From Atrina japonica (Eukaryota > Mollusca > Bivalvia > Pterioida > Pinnidae): a stretch of DNA of 64,000 nt. Within the stretch, counting starts at the first letter, position 1. Each line of letters opens with the position of its first letter. Of this stretch, positions 14,127 through 23,714 are shown one piece after another. The position numbers and the translations under genes are program-made. The stretch covers positions 283,001 to 347,000 of the forward strand of contig BROG01000237.1 in the NCBI GenBank assembly GCA_030159075.1. Direction: 5' to 3'. The notes beneath the pieces are model-generated. The model was not told where the DNA came from and searched no databases. It saw only the letters and a list, made by a program, of their open reading frames with translations.

Positions 14127-17100
14127 CATTATTATTATTATTATTATTATCATTATTATTATTGATTATATGCTGTAGGCAAGACATATAGCTCCTTGGA
14201 GCTCCATTGTTTTGTCTTGAACCGCCTGTCATTCTGGAGTACCATAACTCTGGTGAATATTACCAAATGTTTGTCATAATGGAACTCAGCCTAGACCTCA
14301 TAGATATAACATAATAGCCAACACAGAGTAAATTTGATATATTAAAGCCTAGACCTCATAGATATAACATAATAGCCAACACAGAGTAAATTTGATATAT
14401 TAAAGCCTAGACTTCATAGATATAACATAATAGCCAACACAGAGTAAATTTGATATATTAAAGCAATATACTTTGTACCAAATTTGATGAAGATTTGTGG
14501 AAACCAATTTATTTGACAGAAAAGCCTCCCCTACCACCACCACTCCTCAATTTTGGGCTTAAGATCTTTGCTGGCTGTAAAACAAATACTGGGTATTGAC
14601 CTCAAATTTACAAAATACCTAATACTGTGCACTTTGTCTACATATTATAAAAAAACCAAACATATTTTGTAAAATGTTTGCCTGATAATCTTTATTATCT
14701 TATGTTGAAATTTTTATCATTATATTGAGCAGATTCTGATTGTGGTAATCCACCCCAGATCAGCCATGCTAGTTTTAAATTCCGTGATGGGATTGATGCC
14801 TATTACACCTGTGAAAAAGGATATAAAGCTACTATCAACAATCTTCCTTCATTGACATGCAGAGATACTGAATGGATTGGACCATCACCTCTATGTGGTA
14901 AATTTCAAAGTGATTGTTTGTAGCTAGTTTGAGCCAGCTTAAATGAATTGTTTTTTTACCAGGGTACCTAGCATTGGTATTTAACTTTTTAGCTCACGTG
15001 ACCTGGGGGGTCATCAGTTGGTGTCCATTTTTGTCTTTGCTGAAACCACTGAAGCATTTTGAACCAGACTTGGCTTGATTGGTCCTTTGGCAGTCCCTGT
15101 ATATGATTGTGTCCGACATCACCACCCAATATCAAATATGGTCACTGTTGGTAAATATAGAACTAGTTACTTTAATGAATCAGTATTTCTTCAAATCTGG
15201 GTTGTAGAGCCACAGTTTTGGGCTGTTTAATATACATTATTTTAAATGAACTTTGATTTGTGCATTGATTGTATTTAGATACAAGTATGCGAAAAATATT
15301 TCAAAATCTTATTGTCAGAATCAACCCACCCAGATTGAATGAAACTTTGTCTGAATTGTCATTGGATGGTCCTTTTTTAGTATTGTTTCTGAAATCCCAA
15401 CCCACCATCCAAGATGGCCGCCATTGCTAAAAACTGGAACTTCGATCAAATGGTCATAATGACTTCAAGTCAAAAGAACAATCAGTCAGTATGATGACAT
15501 TGCCAGCTTCATGGGGAGAATGTAGCACTACATATATTTTGCCTTACAATGTTACTAGACCACAGTTAAGATAAAAAGTTCCTTTGCATGTACTCTACAC
15601 TGTCAGTCGTTTATTTTTCGCCACATCTTTCAGTACAGGTTTGATTGAGCCCGATTGGAACCTAAGTTAACTTTTTGAGAGAAAGTTTGCCAGTTTACTT
15701 GCAGATGGCAGCAGGTCTCTTCCCAGGTACATTGTAATCTGGCTCTGTTCTCCACCATTAAAAACTGGTCACCACCATAATCTTTGTAACTGAAAAATTG
15801 TTGAATGTGGTGTAAAACACCATTTTTAAAAAAAAAAAATTTATTCCGATAATCAACTTTTCAGATATATTTGTGATTTCATGAATTAGCGGTTTTAAAG
15901 CTGCAAAAACTTATTTGTGCTCACAGCTATAATATTGTAATTGTATATAAATAGAGGCATACATGTTCCTAGTATGACTAAATCATTTTTTAATTACTGT
16001 ATTCAACCCATTAAGCGACCATGTCCCTATAAATGCCACTCCCCCTTTTTTACATACAACCAAGAACCTTTTCTAGCTGGTTGACAGTGAGATGTGGACC
16101 TGAAAAACTGTAAGTAACAGTTTATCTGTAGCCCATCATCAACAGAAATATGTTGATAGGTGTCCTTGGTAATAACTACAACAACTTTACCACTGTGCCT
16201 TATAAAAAAATTAGCTGTTCTACATCAGTTTCACTATTAATGGTCCTATTAAGCGCCCACCCCTTTTTACTGCACATTGGTTCATTCGGGAATATATGTG
16301 CAAATTTATGCAAAAGTTAATCTCTCATGAAATTGAAGCAATTTACAGTATATATATCATAAAGAACTGATATAATCAATCACAAACAGGTCTTTTGAAG
16401 AACTTACAGGAAACTTAATCTCTGGTCAAATTAAAGTGATTTACAGGAATTGAATTGATCCATAGCCTTTGCACAATTGATTAGTATTATAACAAAATGT
16501 GAGTTATTATATGCTATCTCAATTTTAGTGTCAGTTGTAAGCTGTATGGATCCACCTCAGATATCCCATGGAAGATGGACATTAAGGACCAAATTCTTTT
16601 GGGGAACTGAACTTTTTCCAACTGGATATCCCACTGGTACAGAGATTCAATATCAATGTGTGAACGATGCAGAGACAAATACTGAATATCAATTGATTGG
16701 GGAGCGTGTGATTCAGTGTGTGGATGGTGCCTGGTCTAAAAATATTCCTGAGTGTGTTGATATATCAGGTAAGTGATTACATAGAGAGGCTTCTTTTTAA
16801 CAGAGCTTATGTGATTTATGATTACAGTCAAACCTGTATTGGGAGACCACCTGTCTTGTGAGACCAGATTTCAGTGGGAGATAGGGTTGTCTTCCAAGGC
16901 AGGTACCACTATTTCAATAGACCCGTTTACGATAACTGTGGTCCTGTGACTTTATTTGGGGGGTGGGGGGGCAAAATGATACAGATACCTGCAAAAATAT
17001 AGATGTCGTTATAGTAACTGATTGTTTCTTGACATAATTTTCGGGGAATCTGTATGGTTTTGCCACCCTAACTTACAGGACCTCAGTTATCGTGAAAGGG

Positions 17101-20100
17101 TCTATAGTTTTTTTTAAAGTGGTATATTTAGATAAATATACGAAAACAGAGAAATAACAAAAATGAAATACATCAAGTTTTACATCAAGATTTTGAGTTG
17201 TGCTGTAAGGTTTTATCATCTAAATTTTGAATGTTGCTAAAAAAAATTTTTTTTTTTTTTTGAAGTAACACTTCTCTGCCCAACAAATGATATATACTAC
17301 ACAATCTAGAACACTTTATCCTCCATCTAGACATAGAAAAGGGAGGGTGGAACAAGAAATAATAAATCACCTCAGAAAAGGGAGGGTGGAACAAGAAATA
17401 ATAAATCACCTCTGAAATCATGAATCTAACAAAGAATCTCTGTATCAATTTATCTTTGCAGCCCTTGTTTCATTGATAATTTTATTTGCTATTGGCAGGC
17501 CTCCATCGTTAAAGGATTGCACTTAAAACCATGAAGTCTCTCACCTCTGGTCAGTATAGGTTCGAGTCTGTATGGAGCTTATAAAGCAAATTTTGTAGGG
17601 AAAGTTTGCCAGTTTATTTGTGGACTGCCAGTGGTCTTTTCCCCAGTCCCAAGTACATTGTAGTCAGGTTCTTTCCTCACACATTTAAAAGCCACCATAT
17701 AACTGAAAAATAGTTGAAAAGGTTGTGATGGATAGTTCTCATCAAGGTCAATCTACATGTGAAGTTTCAAAGAGATATTGAGCCGGCCTGGGTCAGTCGG
17801 TAGCGCGCGCGACTCTTGATCGTGAGGTTGTGAGTTCGAATTCCGCCGGCGACAGGTTTGGTTTCCTGTCTTTCGGATGAGACAGTAAAAACTGGAGGTC
17901 CCGTGTCACAGTAGGTGTCGGCACGTTAAAGAACCCTCACTGCTCAATGGCCGTAAGTGCCGAGCATAGGCCAAAATTTGAAGCCCTTCACCGGCATTTG
18001 GTGACGTCTCCATATGAGTGAAATATTCTTGAGTGGGACGTTAAACAACAACAAACAAACAAACAAATCAAAGAGTTATTATTTATGGTCTTCCCACAAT
18101 GGAACTATATGCAAGAGCAAAATAAAATTGTTGATGCTGACAGTCCACCTGTCACCCCCCCTCCCCCATTATTACTTTGATCCCCCTCCAAAATTCAACA
18201 AGTAAATTTATTGTTAAATTGTTTTAAACTGTACTATTGGCAAGTTGTAATGAAATATTAAAAATTCCCCACATTTTCATAATGTACATATGTAAACCCA
18301 ATCTGCACCCCTCATTACCTTTTTGATCCACCTTCCAAATTCAGAAACAAAGGTTGTGATGAATAGTTCTCATCAATGTCTATCTACATGTGAAGTTTCA
18401 AAGAGATATCATTGTGGTCTTCCCACAATGTACCTAAATGCAAGAACTAAACCAAATTGTTGATGCAGACAGTCCCCCCCCCCATTATAACTTTGATCCC
18501 CCTCCAAAATTCAAAAACAAAGGTTATGATGGATAGTTCTCATCAAAATCTACCTACAAGTGAAGTTTCAAAGAGATATCATCTATGGTCTTCCCACAAT
18601 GGCTCTAAACACAAAAGCTAACCCAAATTGTTGATGCAGACAGTCCACCCCCCCATTATTACTTTGATCCCCCTCCAAAATTCAAAAACAAAGGTATGAT
18701 GGATAGTTCTCATCAAGATCTATCTACAAGTGAAGTGTCAAAGAGATATCATCTATGGTCTTCCCACAATGGCTCTAAATGCAAAAGCTAAACCAAATTA
18801 TTGACGCAGATGGACAGACAGAATTCACCATGTAATAAGCTGGATTTTGTTTCACAATCCAGTCAAAAACTAAAAGCAAAACTTGGCATTGACTGGTCTA
18901 TGACTGGATTATTCGGGTTTGAGATTGTCATGAAGTTATGTTTAAGGTCTCCTAGAATTAGTCTTTGGTATATTTTGTTTTTCCCAAATTAGTTGTTTCC
19001 CTTCACTCATTTGTCATACACAATCAATTACACCTCAGGCTGACATTAAAAGATTATTTGTTTGGTGTTCCCTGGTAAGTAGAATTGGGTCAGTTAGAAA
19101 TGGGCCAGTCAGTCGGTGGGCCATTTTTTAATTGTCATTTGAATATGTAAATTGGGCAAAATTTTAAATTTTAAATCAGAAAAAAAAAAATATGTGGGCA
19201 AAACTGCCTTGAAAAATATGGGATGGGTATTTTTGGTTTCACATTACCTAATTCCCTACTATGTATACATATACATTTTATACACATTGGATTTTAGATT
19301 TTAAATAAGAAAATTTTTTTTTGGGCAAACCTGCCTTGAAAAATATGGGATCTGTATTTTTGGCTTGACATGATCTTATTCCATACTATGTATACATATA
19401 CATTCTATATACATTGGAATCTTCTTATCTCGAAACTCCGGGGACCACCCCTATTGCTTCAAGATATCCGAAATTTGAGATAACATATTTTCAATTGATA
19501 TTTCGGGGATTAATATCATCAACATGTGGGTCCTTTAAAAGGCCCCATTCCCAATGCAAAATCTGCCATTTTTCCCCAGTTTTGAGCAGAAATTTCCCAC
19601 TTATGTTCACCATGTTGTTCACAATCAAACAGTAAAAAGGAGAATCTAGTACATGTATGAACCTCACTTCAAAGTCTTCAAAGGAAAATCATATTGTCAA
19701 TTAAATAAGAGAAGCTAAATGAATCACAAGTTTAGTGTCTTTATTCTTATGAATTAAGGTAAATGACCATTGCGACGTAACATTCCCAATTGGAAGGGTA
19801 CAACCTTGTATATTATTCTTTCCATAAAAATTGGAACCAGCCTTTCAATTTTGACAATGTCATATCCCAAATTTTGACTATCAAATTTCGACGAGATTCC
19901 ACAGTAGTTTTAAGTGTTTTGTTTTCTCTGTTTTGCAGCACCAGTGGTTGATTGTCAGTTGCCAAAAATTCCCAATGGAGAATGTCGCTGTGTAGCAGGA
20001 GCTAGAGGTTGTAAACGCTTGGTTACTGGAAGTAAAATTGAGTGTACCTGTCAGGAAGGCTATCAAACTGAAGGACAACAGATGTTGACATGTTCCAGAG

Positions 20101-23100
20101 GAAAATGGAAAAATTACATTCCAACATGTGTAGCATGTATGTGTGTGACGTATTAGAAACAATCTAATCTATTTTCATAATCATCTATCATCTCAATTTC
20201 TGTCTTTTCATGTAACTGTAAATATTATTTCTTCCTGTCATCTATTCATCTATATTTACTCACCAATAGACCCTTTCACCTTAACTGTGGTCCTGTGACT
20301 TTGAATATCAAAATGATACCTGCATAAACACAGACGTAATTGTAACTAATTGTTTCTTGACATTAATTTTGGGGAATCTGTATCATTTTGCCACTCAAAG
20401 TTACAGGACCGCAGTTATCGTAAAAGGGTATATTTATAAACCTCTTTAACTTCAACCTTCTTTTGATCTACCCTGTTCTTTTGTCTATCTATCTATCTTT
20501 CTATCCTCATATAAAGTCACACAATGATGTAACCTCATTCATAATATGATGTCACAACAAGATATATCATTCCGAAAGTTTGCCAATTTTCTTGCGGAAG
20601 GTCGGTGGTCTTTACCCGGGTTACCGGGGTTTCTCCTCCACCAATAAAAACTGGACGCCATCATATGACTGAAAAATTGTTGAGTATGGCGTAAAACAAA
20701 AAATCAAATCAAATCAAATCATTCCGAAAAACTATTTTACTGACTAATACTGTTCTACCTTCTATCTTTGCGGTTCCATCATGAGACTGATCATGTATAA
20801 GGCTGGAAATTTGATTTTCGTTATTTCCTTTTTATATATGAAAACTATGATATGTAAATATAACGAATGAACACTTGTCAGAGTGCATTTATTGTCACAT
20901 ATATGGATGCCATATGGGTGACAGATAGATATTCATGACACTCGCTTTTCTGTTTATATGATCAGTATTCAACAACTTGTGAAATTTCATCCCTTCACAT
21001 CTTCTAATTAAATTTCAATTTACAGTGTACAGCTAATATTTTAAACATTTTGTTTATTATTTTATTTTCATTTTTTTTCTATAAATCATAAATTTCACAC
21101 TTGTAATTTGATTATCAACTGATATGCTTTATTTTAGATCAACCAGTTAATTATGGAAATAGCAACGAGATATCTACAAATGACAGTGTCAGTAATCAGA
21201 CTCATATGAACACTCTAGCAATTGTTATAGCCACTGCTTGCAGTGTCTTAGGATTTTTACTGATGGTTATGGTGGTGGTTGTTTTGCGGAGAAGGAAACC
21301 ACACCATCCTCGCATTTATCATACCGGAGCAATGCCTCCACCATATACACGTGTCCATAGCAACACTGCTGATGAACATGATAGAGTGGCACTGATTGGA
21401 TATGAAACTGCTCGACTTCCCACATACGAGGAAGCCACGAGAATTGCACGCAATTCAAGATCGGGTCAAGCGCTTGTTGCCTCATCGTCAGACTATAGAC
21501 CTTTACCCAACATTCCAACACAACTTAGTGTAGTAAATAATAATAATAACAACAACAACAATAATAACTTGGACAACACAAGCAGACAGTCAGTTGTTAC
21601 TACGAGTACTGTCAACAGAGACGGAATGTCAGAAATTTTCGGATCAATAGATACTGTTAATTTCAGCATGAGTGATGCTTCAACATCAGTAACTGTAGAT
21701 ACTTTAGACAGCAGGACATCACGTCCTTCAATCGCCTCAAGGACAGCAACTGCTGGCAGTTTAGAAACCTCTAGAGAAAACCTTACCACTGAAGGTTTGT
21801 ATAAAGTTACAACATTGTACTTGTATTATACCTTTCTTATGGTGAACAGTTTTCGAGTAAGAGGGTTTTAACAAGCCATCTTCCCCTGACCTACCCTAGT
21901 TTTGCCCCACCTTGCTCATTTTACAGGATTCCCCATCCATCTTGACCAGTCCCTTATTTGTTCTCCAAGCAGAAAATTCATACCCATTTTCATGAACTGA
22001 ATTAATGCATTAGTTTGGTTATTTTAAAGAAAGAACTGTAGAAAATATTGAAAATAGGTCATTAGATGAGGGCTCAACAATCGTTTGTGTGGGTCAAGTT
22101 CATTTGTTTTGTGGTTTTAGATGTTACTTCTCACTTGTCCAAAAGGACAGTTTTGGACAAATGAAGTTGACCTTATTGTTGAAGATGAAAGTTAATTTGA
22201 TAAAGCTTGATACTTGTTTAAACACAAAAAGTATACATTGTACTATTGATTTTCAGGCAAGCCATTCTTATATTCAGACAAGTAGATTTCAATACTACTT
22301 GTCCTGCAGAACAATTGGAAATTTTTATGATTGTTTACGCCTGAAACTTCTGATCTCTGTTGTCCAAAATGTGATTAGCCTAATCAATAATTAACAAATA
22401 TTTTGTTTTTACTTAGTCTTGGAAATGTAACCACTTATTTAATCTAAACTTTGCACATACATATACTTATAATACAGATAACTACAGCTGCGTGCAAAAT
22501 GACTTGTGATTTTTCTAAATGGTCATAATTTGAAAAGTCAATAATCACGGATTAAGATCATTTTCAAGACACATGTTACAGTTCTCTAATTTTTTTTGGT
22601 GTGGCTTGATTCAAATTCTCTGTGGTAATAGTAACCAATGTTTTTAATTTAATGACCCTTGCATTGCTTTGTAGATAAAATTAGGACAAAAGATGAGCCC
22701 CTTTTGGCTTCTGGTTTGTTTTTCAACTATAATGAGGGGTCAAGATCTCAACCTTATTTTGGGAATGTGGTCCAGGGGTCAGTCAAGTTAGAAAAATTAG
22801 CGACACTTTCCCTCAGATTGGGAAAATCCCTTCTTAATGAATTTGAATCTAAATTTTCTGCTCACATTTTTATTGCACTTACATATTTTTTAATTAAACA
22901 CTGTATTATAGCATTGGAAAAATTTCAGTTTTCATTGCAAAAAAGGTAATCTTTCTAACTTAAGAATTGGGGCTTTTGAACAGTCCCAATTTGTGAGAAT
23001 TGAAAGGCCAAATATATAGAGGATATACATTTATACATATATTTGCCAATTTTATGAATTTTAATTTCATGTGCAGGTGGTACGCACTCATGTTTTAAAA

Positions 23101-23714
23101 ACATTCTTTTTCTGCTTTATTAAATAGAAATGTTATTCATAAAAAATTGGCAGATATTCTATTTACATATTTATTTCTCATAAAACAAGAAAAAGTGGTT
23201 CCAAAATTTGAAAATTATTTTGATTGGCTGAGTGAAAATAACACAGATTACATTGATTTGGCATGACATATTATTTTTCACACTTGTGTAAAATTGTAAA
23301 ATAACAAATTTATGTAATTAATTAAATCCTTTTTTGACCGAAAGGAGAATATAAATTTTCATCGCCAGTCGTCAGAAAATGCCATTTAAATTGTATATGT
23401 TAAATCATATGATAAAAAGAATGTGTCATAAATTTCCATTCATTTCACATTTATGATACAAGTTTGGAATTTTCCATTTTTTGCTTGCCAGAATTCAGAA
23501 CTTGTCTCATAAATGTGATATGAATGGATACTTGTGACAGATCATATAATGTATCTTTTTCACTACCGTAAATGTAATAACTATAGCAGACCTTGTTTTC
23601 ATTGCACTAGATGCACCGTTACTGAAAAACACAGTAGAAGAAGAGGACGCACCCACAGTTCCTGTGGCTGAGGAACTAGACATACGCATTGATGAGGAGG
23701 GCAAAGAGGTTTAA
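7477..23714 (+). CDS. Gene A: sushi/CCP-domain type I membrane protein with PY motifs (SUSD4/SUSD6-like)
   Basis: Join of 7477-7558, 8219-8431, 11128-11322, 14733-14897, 16529-16768, 19939-20136, 21138-21794 and 23611-23714; 1854 nt, 617 residues. All junctions are GT...AG and phase 1, the usual class for shuffled extracellular modules. Residues 1-22 form a signal peptide. Exons 2-6 each carry one sushi/CCP-like module with paired cysteines and a Trp before the last Cys. Residues 391-414 are a membrane helix followed by RRRK, and the tail has PPPY (431-434) and LPTY (458-461), ligands for WW domains of NEDD4-type ubiquitin ligases. One helix, CCP modules and paired PY motifs recall vertebrate SUSD4 (four CCPs) and SUSD6 (one); here there are five. 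Likely role: surface receptor or adaptor that brings a HECT ligase to membrane cargo; this is inference. No promoter is identified. A possible AATAAA lies at 24156-24161. Confidence 0.85.
7880..8047 (-). mobile_element. SINE-B fragment, reversed
   Basis: Reverse-strand match to the SINE-B body: TTTTACGC.ACACTCAACAA is the reversed 3' end, followed by CAAGTAAACTGGCAGAC and ATCAGCATGAG. The head is eroded and there is no clear target duplication. Confidence 0.7.
8219..8431 (+). CDS. Gene A exon 2: CCP module 1
   Basis: Residues 28-98. The acceptor is TTCTTATAG and the donor A|GTAAGT. Four cysteines fit a CCP fold: C..NLPSIANAT, TCLPGFKYEG, IKCD and GKW....KLPKC. The open frame runs upstream of the acceptor, but only this part fits the splice phase and domain. 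The next intron (8432-11127) contains a decayed hAT element and a SINE-B fragment at 9218-9300. Confidence 0.88.
8714..8767. repeat. Short imperfect palindrome (TTAGCCTGG...CCAGGCTAA)
   Basis: A 54-bp inverted repeat in intron 2 of gene A with ends TTAGCCTGG and CCAGGCTAA. It may be a tiny palindromic MITE or just a hairpin. Confidence 0.45.
9453..10380 (+). mobile_element. Decayed hAT-type DNA transposon, internally deleted
   Basis: Perfect 16-bp inverted ends CAGAGATGTTGAAAGT and its complement bound the element. A 5-bp direct repeat AAAAG flanks it (9448-9452 and 10381-10385). Sub-terminal ACCGGT-rich repeats occur at both ends. Inside is a remnant coding for part of a transposase-like protein (see 9780-10179). 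The ends and protein remnant fit hAT; the 5-bp target site fits those hAT groups that make 5-bp rather than 8-bp duplications. It sits in intron 2 of gene A. Confidence 0.75.
9780..10179 (+). pseudogene. Transposase N-terminal remnant (hAT, zinc-finger region)
   Basis: Two pieces are visible. An upstream frame reads FKPEWLNDHKWLKHDD before a stop near 9858. A downstream frame to 10179 contains GSKNYRLSAIIDHE and ends SDIVWLNKLGEF. These resemble the N-terminal zinc-finger and following region of hAT proteins of the KIAA1586/C17orf113 kind. The CxxC pair appears only in another frame (CEIC near 9861), so the gene carries a frameshift and stop, and the catalytic part is missing. Not a host gene. 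Confidence 0.6.
11128..11322 (+). CDS. Gene A exon 3: CCP-like module 2
   Basis: Residues 99-163. The acceptor is ACATTACAG and the donor G|GTGAGA, phase 1-1. It has Cys-rich CCP spacing (TCKRQYFANAE, LYCMSGYYVS, VFCQDGRWLI, VQDC). It is the most divergent module, lacking the usual P-rich start. The next intron (11323-14732) holds two MITEs, a full-length SINE-A in a block of repeats, and tandem arrays. Confidence 0.85.
11383..11557 (+). mobile_element. TA-type MITE, CAGTGGAACC family
   Basis: It starts TA-CAGTGGAACCTGTATTGG and ends in the inverse, AGGTTTTACT. Repeated GGTCTTNCAAGACAGG motifs lie between. It fits the pogo/Tigger-style MITEs that duplicate TA. Related pieces lie at 16825, 47860, 51450, 55942 and 61050. 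Confidence 0.65.
12107..13070 (+). repeat. Degenerate dispersed repeat with ~115-140 bp internal period
   Basis: It starts TTTTAGCTCACCGGGACAAA. Units recur of the form TTTTAAACCATGAGGGATAG, GGGCTTTGATATTTC, CAGAGCTTTCATTTGGTACC, TGACCTACTTTTCAAAAAC. At least four units are visible, one split by the SINE at 12604-12877. No coding capacity. Confidence 0.7.
12604..12877 (+). mobile_element. tRNA-derived SINE (family A), full length
   Basis: The tRNA-like head has an A box (CTGGCTCAGTTGGTAGCGCG) and a B box (GAGTTCGAGTCC). The conserved body includes CACTGCTCAATGGCC and CTCCATATGAGTGAAAG, and it ends ATTAAACAACCATAAACAAA. A perfect 13-bp target duplication TACTTTTCAAAAA flanks it (12591-12603 and 12878-12890). 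It has inserted in an older repeat. Not a tRNA gene: no acceptor-stem pairing and the SINE body follows. Confidence 0.93.
13115..13292 (+). mobile_element. TA-type MITE, AACCTGCTATAGCG family
   Basis: A 178-bp element with ends TA-CAGTAAAATCTGC and GTTTCACTG-TA, containing CGACCACC..TATAAAG and TCTGTCCCTA. Exactly the same length as the copy at 48877-49054; a third, more eroded one is near 53144-53290. Confidence 0.75.
13617..14060 (+). repeat. Three degenerate ~140-bp tandem units
   Basis: Units share GCAGAACT.CTAAACTACTGG, CATACTTCACACAAATGAT, CATGTACCCTA, TTTTGGGGTACTAAGGTCAG and CTGACCTACTTTC. The frame is open by chance through the units and shows no domain, so I read it as a non-coding repeat in intron 3 of gene A. 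Confidence 0.7.
14071..14164. repeat. (ATT)n microsatellite
   Basis: About 94 bp of ATT trinucleotide repeats with a few ATC interruptions. It is translated as poly-Asn on the other strand only by chance. Confidence 0.97.
14288..14463 (+). repeat. Three near-perfect 58-bp tandem units
   Basis: Starts at 14288, 14346 and 14404 (AGCCTAGAC.TCATAGATA), differing by about one base. Recent local expansion within intron 3 of gene A. Confidence 0.95.
14733..14897 (+). CDS. Gene A exon 4: CCP module 3
   Basis: Residues 164-218, a compact canonical CCP: DCGNPPQISHASF, YYTCEKGYKA, LTCRDTEWIGPSPLC. The acceptor is TTGAGCAG and the donor G|GTAAAT. The exon is too short to stand out as an open frame but matches the phases on both sides. 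The next intron (14898-16528) holds an older repeat beginning TAGCTCACGTGACC (14990-15600), a SINE-B and a MITE. Confidence 0.88.
15633..15841 (+). mobile_element. SINE-B, 5' part eroded
   Basis: It carries the SINE-B signature from GGTTTGATTGAGCCC through AAGTTTGCCAGTTTACTTGC, the CCACCATTAAAAACTGGTCA block and GGTGTAAAACACCATT. Confidence 0.8.
15997..16290. mobile_element. MITE-like repeat, copy 2 (see 2603-2924)
   Basis: It begins CTGTATTCAACCCATTAAGC and ends in the inverted TATTAAGCGCCCACCCC. The internal order of motifs is the same as at 2603-2924. Confidence 0.6.
16529..16768 (+). CDS. Gene A exon 5: CCP module 4
   Basis: Residues 219-298: SCMDPPQISHGRW, IQYQCVNDAE, VIQCVDGAWSKNIPEC. 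It carries an insertion of about 20 residues after the first strand (GTELFPTGYPTGTE), so it is longer than the usual 60. The acceptor is CAATTTTAG and the donor G|GTAAGT. The next intron (16769-19938) carries MITEs, SINEs of both families and a 170-bp tandem array. Confidence 0.88.
16825..16910 (+). mobile_element. MITE fragment, CAGTCAAACC/CAGTGGAACC family
   Basis: It starts TA-CAGTCAAACCTGTATTGG and carries GAGACCACCTGTCTTGTGAG. The 3' end AGGTACCACT resembles the inverted terminus. Confidence 0.6.
16920..17102. mobile_element. Palindromic MITE with GACCC...GGGTC ends
   Basis: Between TA dinucleotides, a 183-bp element has ends GACCCGTTTACGATAACTG and CAGTTATCGTGAAAGGGTC with nested inverted pieces GTCCTGTGA and TTACAGGAC. 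A second copy is at 20269-20430, in the next intron of the same gene. Confidence 0.75.
17495..17722 (+). mobile_element. SINE-B copy
   Basis: The eroded tRNA-like head ends GGTTCGAGTCTG; then come GGAAAGTTTGCCAGTTTA, TTCCCCAGTCCCAAGTACA and ATAACTGAAAAATAGTTG. The 3' tail is damaged. Confidence 0.7.
17719..18812 (+). repeat. ~170-bp tandem array (four units), split by a SINE
   Basis: Units start AAAGGTT.TGATGGATAG at about 17719, 18350, 18520 and 18690. They share TCTCATCAA..TCTA, GTGAAGTTTCAAAGAGATAT and GGTCTTCCCACAATGG. The last two steps are exactly 170 bp. A SINE-A (17780-18068) interrupts the first unit, so the array, or at least this unit, is older than that insertion. Confidence 0.88.
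17780..18068 (+). mobile_element. SINE-A, full length
   Basis: The head is GGCCTGGGTCAGTCGGTAGC with a B box GAGTTCGAATTCC; the body matches the copy at 12604; it ends GGACGTTAAACAACAACAAA. The flanking 12-bp target duplication is CAAAGAGATATT (17768-17779) and CAAAGAGTTATT (18069-18080), one mismatch. Confidence 0.92.
19939..20136 (+). CDS. Gene A exon 6: CCP module 5 with extra cysteines
   Basis: Residues 299-364: DCQLPKIPNGECRCVAGARGC, KIECTCQEGYQT, LTCSRGKWKNYIPTC. It has the four CCP cysteines plus four more (CRC, GC and CTC), which suggests additional disulfides. The acceptor is GTTTTGCAG and the donor T|GTATGT. The following intron (20137-21137) holds a MITE and a SINE-B. Confidence 0.88.
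20269..20430. mobile_element. Palindromic MITE, second GACCC copy
   Basis: It starts TA-GACCCTTTCACCTTAACTG and ends CAGTTATCGTAAAAGGGTA; the inner GTCCTGTGACTTT and AAAGTTACAGGAC pair matches 16920-17102. Confidence 0.7.
20574..20722 (+). mobile_element. SINE-B, 5' truncated
   Basis: From GAAAGTTTGCCAATTTTCTT through AATAAAAACTGGACGCCATC to ATGGCGTAAAAC and a (CAAAT)n tail. The tRNA head is missing. Confidence 0.8.
21138..21794 (+). CDS. Gene A exon 7: membrane helix and PY-motif cytoplasmic tail
   Basis: Residues 365-583. A short Ser/Asn-rich stalk is followed by a helix (LAIVIATACSVLGFLLMVMV region, 391-414), the stop-transfer RRRK, then PPPY at 431-434 and LPTYEEA at 458-464. A run of 11 Asn (about 21536-21570) and a Ser/Thr-rich end follow. 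The acceptor is TTATTTTAG and the donor G|GTTTGT, a weak consensus. Read-through past the donor would add about 25 unrelated residues, so an alternative short isoform ending near 21871 is possible. The following intron (21795-23610) shows nothing I recognise. Confidence 0.87.
23611..23714 (+). CDS. Gene A exon 8: acidic C-terminus and stop
   Basis: Residues 584-617, with a Glu/Asp-rich end (VEEEDAPTVPVAEE, DIRIDEEGKEV) and a TAA at 23712-23714. The acceptor ATTGCACTAG has a weak pyrimidine tract but supplies the right phase. Confidence 0.75.

Noticed and set aside
14041..14232. Poly-Asn open frame on the - strand
   Set aside because: Translation of the ATT microsatellite.
19410..19510. Possible further pogo-like MITE (GGAATCTTCTTATCTCGAAA)
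   Set aside because: Only one end-like segment and no inverted partner or TA-bounded terminus could be found by eye.
21795..21871. Extension of gene A exon 7 past the donor to a stop at 21869-21871
   Set aside because: Exon 8 joins in the correct phase and continues an acidic tail, so splicing is the better model; the extension may exist only as a retained-intron isoform.
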